A stretch of DNA of 5,183 nt from Fimbriimonadales bacterium (lineage in GTDB: Bacteria; Armatimonadota; Fimbriimonadia; Fimbriimonadales; GBS-DC). Position 1 is the first letter of the stretch. Each line of letters opens with the position of its first letter. Location: the NCBI GenBank assembly GCA_025060055.1, contig JANXCK010000017.1, forward strand, positions 1 to 5,183, given 5' to 3'. The notes below the pieces were generated by a model, which saw nothing but the letters and a program-made list of their open reading frames with translations, searched no databases and had not been told where the DNA came from. The position numbers and the translations under genes are program-made. Positions 1-3,959 of the stretch are shown here, in pieces.

Positions 1-621
1 GATTTCCATCAGGTGGTCGTCGACCACATTTGCCAAGTGGTAGGTCGGAAAGCCGTCCGACTTGAGCATCACGAAGTCGTCCGTGAGCTTGTTCTGGAAC
101 ACGGTGCGCCCGTGAATCAGGTCGTTGTACTCCACCGTGCCTTCTAAGGGCATTTTGAAGCGGACAACATACGGCATGCCCGCCGCCTCGCGGGCTTTCA
201 CTTCGGCAGGTGTGAGCTTGCGGCAGCGGCGGTCGTACATCGTTTGCGCAGCGCCCTGCGCCCGCTGCTGTGCCCGCATCTGCTCGACCTCCTCGTGCGA
301 GCAGAAGCACTTGTACGCCTTGCCTTCCTCTATCAGCTGGTGGGCGATACGATGATATATCTCCAGCCGCTGCGACTGGTAGTACGGCGCGTGCGGACCG
401 CCGACTTCGGGACCTTCGTCCCAATCCAGTCCCAGCCAGCGCAGGGAAGCGAGAATTGCCTGCTCAGAGCCTTCCACATAGCGGTCGCGGTCGGTGTCTT
501 CGATGCGCACAAGGAACTTGCCACCGTAATGACGCGCGAATACCCAGTTGAACAGCGCAGTGCGAATGTTGCCCACATGGGGCATCCCCGTCGGACTGGG
601 GGCGTAGCGCACACGAACCAT
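1..621 (-). CDS. gltX: Glutamyl-tRNA synthetase, N-terminal part (cut by window edge)
   Basis: This is a cytosolic class I aminoacyl-tRNA synthetase that attaches glutamate to tRNA-Glu using ATP. The window holds 207 codons, running off at base 1; the family is usually about 470-490 residues. Seen in the translation: APSPTGMPHVGN at residues 7-18, the HIGH-type ATP-binding signature with HVGN at 15-18; RTALFNW at 20-26; RIEDTDRDR at 39-47; and a CxC pair (C105, C107) with C133 further on, resembling the zinc-binding segment of some bacterial GluRS. DLIHGRTVFQNKLTDDFVMLKSDGFPTYHLANVVDDHLM near the cut edge is typical of the end of the catalytic domain. The KMSKS loop and anticodon-binding domain lie outside the window. 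The ATG at 619-621 is preceded by AGGAGG (631-636 on the minus strand) with a 9-base spacer. The gene diverges from the usp gene. Whether it also charges tRNA-Gln (non-discriminating type) cannot be judged from this part. Confidence 0.97.
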   Translation of the reverse strand, partial: MVRVRYAPSPTGMPHVGNIRTALFNWVFARHYGGKFLVRIEDTDRDRYVEGSEQAILASLRWLGLDWDEGPEVGGPHAPYYQSQRLEIYHRIAHQLIEEGKAYKCFCSHEEVEQMRAQQRAQGAAQTMYDRRCRKLTPAEVKAREAAGMPYVVRFKMPLEGTVEYNDLIHGRTVFQNKLTDDFVMLKSDGFPTYHLANVVDDHLMEI

Positions 622-659
622 CAGGCCAAGCCTCCTGTGTTCCACATAGGCATACAAAA

Positions 660-708
660 AGTGTACCTCATTGCGCATCGGCGCGGGAACCCCGCAAGCA
701 GGTACAAT
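660..708. promoter_or_regulatory. Divergent gltX/usp promoter region with symmetric dyad
   Basis: The 104 bases between the two divergent genes contain an interrupted inverted repeat. TGTACCT (662-668) pairs with AGGTACA (700-706), and TTGCG (671-675) pairs with CGCAA (693-697), with a two-base mismatch between the blocks on both sides. A -10-like hexamer sits at each outer edge: TACAAT at 703-708 for usp, and TACACT on the minus strand at 660-665 for gltX. No good -35 box lies 16-18 bases from either hexamer; the TTGCG blocks are 26 bases away, too far for a standard sigma-70 promoter. The dyad could be an operator controlling both genes or a chance symmetry of two back-to-back promoters. 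The -10 calls are tentative. Confidence 0.4.
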
Positions 709-725
709 CTATCGGGAGGCGAACG

Positions 726-1175
726 ATGCGATTACCGTTCAAAAAAATCTTGGCGCCGACGGACTTCAGCGAGCCGTCCTACTACGCCTTAGACACTGCG
801 ATTGAGCTGGCGGAGCATTTCAACTCGGAGCTGCATCTGTTGCATGTAGTGCCCCCGCTGCATGTGGTGCCAGTGCCTGTGAATGTGGAAGTGCCGTTGT
901 ACGAGAGCGAGATGCGCGAGGCGGCGGAGCGGTCGATGGAGGAGCTTATCGAGCAGCGCATCCCCAAGCAGTTGACGGTGTTTGCCAGTGTCGTGTGGGG
1001 CGACCCTGCTGACGAAATTATCGCCTACCAGCGCGACAAGAATATCGACTTGATTGTGATCGCAACGCACGGGCGCAGCGGTTGGAAACGCTGGGTGTTC
1101 GGCTCCGTCACGGAGAAGGTAGTGCGCATGCCTACCTGCCCCGTACTCACGATTAATGCACCCCAAGAATCGTAG
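726..1175 (+). CDS. Universal stress protein, UspA family, single domain
   Basis: This encodes a small cytosolic protein of 149 residues, the normal size of a single Usp domain. Such proteins usually dimerise, and many bind ATP; they raise survival under stress by mechanisms that are mostly unclear. Seen: FKKILAPTDFSEPSYYAL at 5-22, the first strand and nucleotide-binding Asp13; a histidine- and valine-rich loop at 40-54; VVWGDPADEII at 89-99; DLIVIATHGRSG at 108-119; GSVTEKVVR at 126-134; CPVLTI at 138-143. The ATP-binding pattern G-2x-G-9x-G-S is present as A113-2x-G116-9x-G126-S127, so the first glycine is alanine, a change found in other members that otherwise fit the ATP-binding class. 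The ATG at 726 has GGGAGG at 714-719, 6 bases upstream. The stop codon TAG ends on the first base of the hairpin array. The neighbours give no clue to the stress sensed. Confidence 0.93.
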   Translation: MRLPFKKILAPTDFSEPSYYALDTAIELAEHFNSELHLLHVVPPLHVVPVPVNVEVPLYESEMREAAERSMEELIEQRIPKQLTVFASVVWGDPADEIIAYQRDKNIDLIVIATHGRSGWKRWVFGSVTEKVVRMPTCPVLTINAPQES

Positions 1176-1305
1176 CACGGGCATCTTGCCCGTGCAAGTG
1201 GCACGGACAGTCGTGTCCGTGCCCTCGTCGGCGTGGACGCCGACGCTACCGTAGCGTCCGCGTCTCGCGGACGAGCCGTCGGCGGGGACGCCGACGCTAC
1301 AATCT

Positions 1306-1385
1306 GCTTGGGCGAGACGCACAAGCCACTGATTGTGGTACGGGCTTCCAGCCCGTGCAAGTGGCACGGACAGTCTTGTCCGTGC
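1306..1385. repeat. 80-base direct repeat, copy 1
   Basis: This is one of two copies of a composite module made of three hairpins (GCTTGGGCG type, GCACGGGCA type, GCACGGACA type). The second copy lies exactly 113 bases downstream. Compared by eye, 74 of 80 positions agree. The differences are at 1321, 1339, 1346, 1349, 1350 and 1374. Two of these (1321 and 1339) break or weaken a stem pair in this copy, making it look like the more degraded one. Confidence 0.9.
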
Positions 1386-1418
1386 GGTGCTTGGACACGA
1401 CTGTCCAAGCCACGCGGT

Positions 1419-1498
1419 GCTTGGGCGAGACGCCCAAGCCACTGATTGTGGCACGGGCATCTTGCCCGTGCAAGTGGCACGGACAGCCTTGTCCGTGC
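1419..1498. repeat. 80-base direct repeat, copy 2
   Basis: This is the second copy of the three-hairpin composite module, with all three stems perfectly paired. Its last 48 bases (1451-1498) also match 1175-1222 at 46 of 48 positions, so the two-hairpin part of the module occurs three times in the array (1175-1222, 1338-1385, 1451-1498), always with AAGTG between the two hairpins. Confidence 0.9.
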
Positions 1499-1533
1499 AT
1501 TGCCGCTTACTGAGCTGCAAAGGAAAGTGAACG

Positions 1534-2265
1534 ATGCGATTCTGGGAACCGAAGCGACCGCTGATTTTCGGGCATCGGGGCGCGAGCATGCACGCGCCTG
1601 AAAACACGCTCTCGGCGTTCCGCCTCGCGCTGGAAATGGGCGCAGACGGAATCGAACTCGACATCACGCCGAGCGCGGACGGCGTGCCGATGATTATCCA
1701 CGACCCCAACTTGGAGCGCACCACCGACGGCAAAGGCGATGTGCGCCAACTCAGCGCCGCAGAGATTCAGCGATACGACGCGGGCGTCAAGTTCGGCAGC
1801 AAGTATGCGGGCGAGCGCGTGCCCACACTCAAAGAGGTGTTCGAAGCGTTCGGCAACCGCACACGCTATAACCTCGACATGAAGACCTTCTACCCCGAAG
1901 ACCGCCCCATCGTGCGCACGATTTTGGCACTCATCGAGCAGTATAAACTCGCGCCACAGATTCTCATCTCCTCGTTCAGCTTGGACACGCTGAAATGGTT
2001 CACGGAAGAGTCGCGAACCCTGCGCTTAGGCGTGCTGATTAGCCAGCACACGCCTCACATGCTGCTGGAAGACGGACGGCGCTGGGGGATTCGCTACGAG
2101 GCGCTCCATCCGAATCACACGCTGGTCGATGAGACGGCAATGCGTCGTGCGCGGCGGCAGCGCAAGAAGATGGTCGTGTGGACGGTCAACGACCCTGAGC
2201 GCAAGCGCGAACTGACCCTGCTGGGCGTGGACGCGATTATCACCGACGATCCGATGCGCTCATAA
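1534..2265 (+). CDS. Glycerophosphodiester phosphodiesterase (GDPD family, cytosolic UgpQ-like)
   Basis: This encodes a metal-dependent TIM-barrel enzyme that hydrolyses glycerophosphodiesters from phospholipid turnover to glycerol-3-phosphate and an alcohol. It has 243 residues and no signal peptide, like the short cytosolic UgpQ type rather than periplasmic GlpQ. Seen: FGHRGASMHAPENTLSAF at 12-29, with catalytic His14 and Arg15 and the PENT motif; DGIELDI at 38-44, with metal ligands Glu41 and Asp43; HDPNLERTTDGKG at 56-68, with the second catalytic His56; NLDMK at 113-117; ISSFSLDTL in the middle; and a C-terminal VVWTVND followed by LGVDAIITDDP. The third metal position, normally Glu in NIEIK-like motifs, is Asp115. 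The ATG at 1534 follows AAAGGA (1519-1524) by 9 bases. The stop codon ends one base before the terminal repeat of the element at 2267-2414. The physiological substrate is not certain from sequence. Confidence 0.95.
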   Translation: MRFWEPKRPLIFGHRGASMHAPENTLSAFRLALEMGADGIELDITPSADGVPMIIHDPNLERTTDGKGDVRQLSAAEIQRYDAGVKFGSKYAGERVPTLKEVFEAFGNRTRYNLDMKTFYPEDRPIVRTILALIEQYKLAPQILISSFSLDTLKWFTEESRTLRLGVLISQHTPHMLLEDGRRWGIRYEALHPNHTLVDETAMRRARRQRKKMVVWTVNDPERKRELTLLGVDAIITDDPMRS

Positions 2266-2266
2266 G

Positions 2267-2414
2267 TGCCTCAACGATTAGATCGTTCTGTTTTCTCACC
2301 CTCACCCCCTAACCCCCTCGCCCAGAGGGCGAGGGGGAACTCGGCTCCCCTCTCCTCGTGGGAGAGGGGCTGGGGGTGAGTGTGGTGAAACGGGACGACT
2401 CAATCGTTGAGGCA
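2267..2414. repeat. 148-base palindromic element with 13-base terminal inverted repeats
   Basis: This starts one base after the GDPD stop codon. The ends are perfect inverted repeats: TGCCTCAACGATT at 2267-2279 and AATCGTTGAGGCA at 2402-2414. Inside them, 2280-2308 and about 2372-2401 are also roughly complementary. Two inner hairpins follow: CCCCCTCGCCC (2313-2323) with its complement at 2327-2337 around an AGA loop, and CCCCTCTCC (2347-2355) with its complement at 2361-2369. The whole could fold into a cross-shaped structure in either strand. It has no coding capacity. It may be a MITE-like non-autonomous element or a bidirectional terminator for the convergent genes. I see no clear target-site duplication and no T-tract right after a stem. 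Confidence 0.85.
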
Positions 2415-2445
2415 TATATACCAATCGCCGTTTCAGACGCCGTAT

Positions 2446-2575
2446 TGCCCTCACCCCGTTGCCCCTTCTCCCACCGCGTGGGAGAGGGGGAAGTGTAGGG
2501 GCGAGGTGACCTCGCCCCTACTCCACAACGGTTCCCCTCTCCCGCGTTGCGGGAGAGGGGCTGGGGGTGAGGGCA
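2446..2575. repeat. 130-base GC-rich palindromic element, related to the preceding one
   Basis: The outer arms are TGCCCTCACCCC (2446-2457) and its exact complement at 2564-2575. Inside are three hairpins: 2462-2474 with 2478-2490 (13 pairs, one G-T wobble); a 27-base odd palindrome at 2495-2521; and CCCCTCTCCCGC (2534-2545) with its complement at 2549-2560 around a GTT loop. Its right part shares GGAGAGGGG followed by CTGGGGGTGAG with the element at 2267-2414, so both belong to one repeat family. Repeats of this kind are common in many GC-rich genomes and produce false LTPSPSP-type proteins when translated. The 75 bases that follow (2576-2650) show nothing recognisable. Confidence 0.85.
2495..2521. 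repeat. 27-base perfect odd palindrome
   Basis: GTAGGGGCGAGGT (2495-2507), a single G at 2508, then the exact complement ACCTCGCCCCTAC (2509-2521). It sits in the middle of the second palindromic element and interrupts the CCCTCTCCC-type repeat around it. In DNA it is a near-continuous two-fold symmetric site; in RNA it would form a very stable hairpin with the innermost pairs opened. Confidence 0.9.
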
Positions 2576-2650
2576 TAACGACGCTTGGAACCCCGACTGG
2601 TATTATCACTCACAAGGGCGCGGACACCGTCGTACCTCACATCTGCGCCT

Positions 2651-3817
2651 TCACGAATCCACGCTCCACACAGATTCCGCGCTGACCTCGTGCAAACTCG
2701 CATGCCCCGTCAATGCCAGAGTGAGGTCGAAGTCGGCAAGGAAGTTGCGCAGGTAGGTGTACACGCCCTGTTCACCCTCGAGGGCGAGCGCCCACATCAC
2801 GGGTCTGCCCAGTCCGACCATTTTCGCGCCGAGCGCCAACGCCTTCAGCGCGTCCGCGCCTGTGCGGATACCGCTGTCGAACAAGATGGGCACCGCATCG
2901 CCCACTTCATCGGCAATCTCAACCAGCGCGTTCAGAGCGGGAACCGCGCCGTCCACCTGCCGACCGCCGTGATTGGAGACGATGATGCCGTCTACGCCGC
3001 GCTGAACCGCTTCGTAGGCATCGTCAGGATGGAGCAACCCTTTGAGCAGAATCGGCAGCGTTGTCTGCTGGCGCAAGTAGTCTAACTCATCCCAAGTGAG
3101 GCTGGGATTGCCAAAAATCGCTGCGAACTGCATGATGGCGCTTCCAGGATCGGCTTCAGGAGGTGCAGTAAGCAGCGATCGGAACACGGGGTCGCTGAAG
3201 TAGTTCGCCAGTCCCTCACCCTGCATGAAGGGCAGGTAGGCGCGTCTCAAATCGCGCGGACGCCACGCCAGCATGTAGGTATCGACCGTCACCACAATCG
3301 CGGTGTAGCCCGCCGCCTCGGCACGGCGCACAAAACTCGCTGCTACCTCATGGTGGCGGCTCCAGTAGAGCTGGAACCAGCGCGGAGCGTCGCCCGTCGC
3401 TTCCGCTACCTGCTCGATAGAGTACGACGAGACAGTACTCAGCACGAACGGGATGCCCAGTCGGGCACAGGCGCGTGCCGTCGCCAGCTCGCCCTCAGGG
3501 TGAATAATGCCTTGCACGCCAATCGGCGCCACATAAATCGGAACGGGGTATCGGTGTCCCAGCAGTTCGAGGCTCCAATCGCGCTCGCTCACATTGCGCA
3601 AGAAACGGGGCACGATGTGCCAGCTTTCGAAGGCGCGACGGTTCGCCGCTGCAGTGCTTTCCGTGCCTGCACTGCCTGCCACATAGTCGTAGGCTTCCGG
3701 CTTGAGAACTTCGCGTGCCGCCGCCTCCAAATCGGCATAATCCACGGGAAATCGCTCAGGCATCCCTAACAGCCCTTTGCGGTATAGCTCCAGCTGACGC
3801 TCCATACCTGTTTCCAT
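2651..3817 (-). CDS. FMN-dependent alpha-hydroxyacid oxidase, lactate 2-monooxygenase-like
   Basis: This encodes a cytosolic flavoenzyme of 388 residues. The family oxidises L-2-hydroxyacids; lactate 2-monooxygenase (about 394 residues in Mycobacterium) turns L-lactate and oxygen into acetate, CO2 and water. Seen, in 388-residue numbering: YVAGSAGTE at 45-53 with active-site Tyr45; VAPIGVQG at 96-103; WFQLYW at 147-152 with Tyr151; VVTVDT at 175-180; WRPRDL at 185-190 with Arg188; a long loop-4 insertion, LPFMQGEGLANYFSDPVF at 195-212, very like the mycobacterial monooxygenase; LLKG with Lys259; SNHGGRQ at 281-287 with catalytic His283 and Arg286; DSGIRTG at 314-320; GLGRP at 335-339. No key residue is missing. 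The ATG at 3817 has AGAGGG 7 bases upstream. It converges on the GDPD gene and diverges from the UbiD-type gene. Lactate oxidase or a related hydroxyacid oxidase is the main alternative. Confidence 0.93.
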   Translation of the reverse strand: METGMERQLELYRKGLLGMPERFPVDYADLEAAAREVLKPEAYDYVAGSAGTESTAAANRRAFESWHIVPRFLRNVSERDWSLELLGHRYPVPIYVAPIGVQGIIHPEGELATARACARLGIPFVLSTVSSYSIEQVAEATGDAPRWFQLYWSRHHEVAASFVRRAEAAGYTAIVVTVDTYMLAWRPRDLRRAYLPFMQGEGLANYFSDPVFRSLLTAPPEADPGSAIMQFAAIFGNPSLTWDELDYLRQQTTLPILLKGLLHPDDAYEAVQRGVDGIIVSNHGGRQVDGAVPALNALVEIADEVGDAVPILFDSGIRTGADALKALALGAKMVGLGRPVMWALALEGEQGVYTYLRNFLADFDLTLALTGHASLHEVSAESVWSVDS

Positions 3818-3824
3818 GGCACAA

Positions 3825-3830
3825 CCCTCT
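3825..3830 (-). promoter_or_regulatory. Ribosome binding site that fixes the start of the FMN enzyme
   Basis: AGAGGG on the minus strand ends 7 bases before the ATG at 3817. The reading frame stays open a further 33 codons to a GTG at 3916, but that GTG lacks a clear ribosome binding site, and the extra residues show no family motif and would run through the promoter region. An internal ATG at residue 5 is possible but has worse spacing. Confidence 0.75.
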
Positions 3831-3947
3831 TGCGCCGATATTAAACCCCACTTGCCAAGAAAACGGCGGTCTTGCCCTGAACGGCTGATTACTCCAGTAT
3901 GGGGGGTATACTTCACTCTGTATCACGATAGCGTTTCTAAACCGCTA
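3831..3947. promoter_or_regulatory. Divergent promoter region of the FMN enzyme and UbiD-type genes
   Basis: The 142-base gap between the two start codons is AT-richer than its surroundings. On the plus strand TATACT at 3907-3912 is a good -10-like hexamer about 48 bases before the UbiD-type start, but no convincing -35 box lies 16-18 bases upstream of it. On the minus strand TTTAAT and the overlapping TAATAT (around 3838-3844) could serve the FMN enzyme gene, again without a clear -35 box. AGTAT (3896-3900) and ATACT (3908-3912) form a short dyad around a run of six G, overlapping the plus-strand -10 candidate. All of these calls are tentative. Confidence 0.35.
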
Positions 3948-3959
3948 TGGAGGCACAGT

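Larger units (their letters stand above)
1175..1498. repeat. Array of twelve short hairpin (palindromic) units
   Basis: This fills most of the 358-base gap between usp and the GDPD gene. Twelve inverted repeats follow one another: 1175-1195, 1201-1222, 1226-1245, 1255-1273, 1277-1296, 1306-1326, 1338-1358, 1364-1385, 1389-1410, 1419-1439, 1451-1471 and 1477-1498. Arms are 8-9 bases and loops 2-5; ten are perfect and two (1306-1326 and 1338-1358) have one mismatch or wobble. Arm types include GCACGGGCA, GCACGGACA, GCTTGGGCG, GCTTGGACA, CGTCGGCGT and CGTCCGCG, each with its exact complement opposite. The spacer AAGTG recurs three times and CACTGATTGTG twice. No T-tract follows any unit, so these are not standard intrinsic terminators. 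Bases 1499-1533 hold only a ribosome binding site for the next gene. The units resemble dispersed REP-like repeats; effects on mRNA stability or termination are possible but unproven. Confidence 0.92.

Noticed and set aside
244..792. Plus-strand open frames over the gltX region (up to 182 codons)
   Set aside because: They are antisense to the gltX coding region, which has unmistakable synthetase signatures on the minus strand.
1175..1195. Intrinsic (rho-independent) terminator after usp
   Set aside because: The stem is strong, but AAGTGG follows instead of a T-tract, and the same stem recurs elsewhere in the array, so I call it a repeat unit.
1175..1498. CRISPR array
   Set aside because: Units are different hairpins of several types with very short recurring spacers, not one direct repeat separated by unique 30-40 base spacers, and no cas gene is present.
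1025..1500. Several repeat-derived open frames on both strands (HGQDARAT, DADATVAS-like text)
   Set aside because: GC-rich palindromes stay open in many frames. These lack convincing ribosome binding sites and consist only of the repeat units.
789..1733. Long minus-strand open frame (314 codons) across usp, the hairpin array and the start of the GDPD gene
   Set aside because: It is antisense to two well-supported genes, and its middle part is translated palindromic repeat with motifs such as TGKMPVPQS that are typical of false proteins from such repeats. No domain is recognisable.
2407..2703. Open frames on both strands over the palindromic elements (LTPSPSP-type text)
   Set aside because: They are made of repeat sequence, and the minus-strand frame runs into the end of the FMN enzyme gene. 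No real protein features.
3350..3769. Plus-strand open frame of 139 codons
   Set aside because: It is a shadow antisense to the FMN enzyme, which has complete family motifs in its own frame.
3818..3916. 33-codon N-terminal extension of the FMN enzyme starting at a GTG
   Set aside because: There is no clear ribosome binding site at the GTG, the extension has no family resemblance, and a good AGAGGG site precedes the ATG at 3817, which gives a normal family length.
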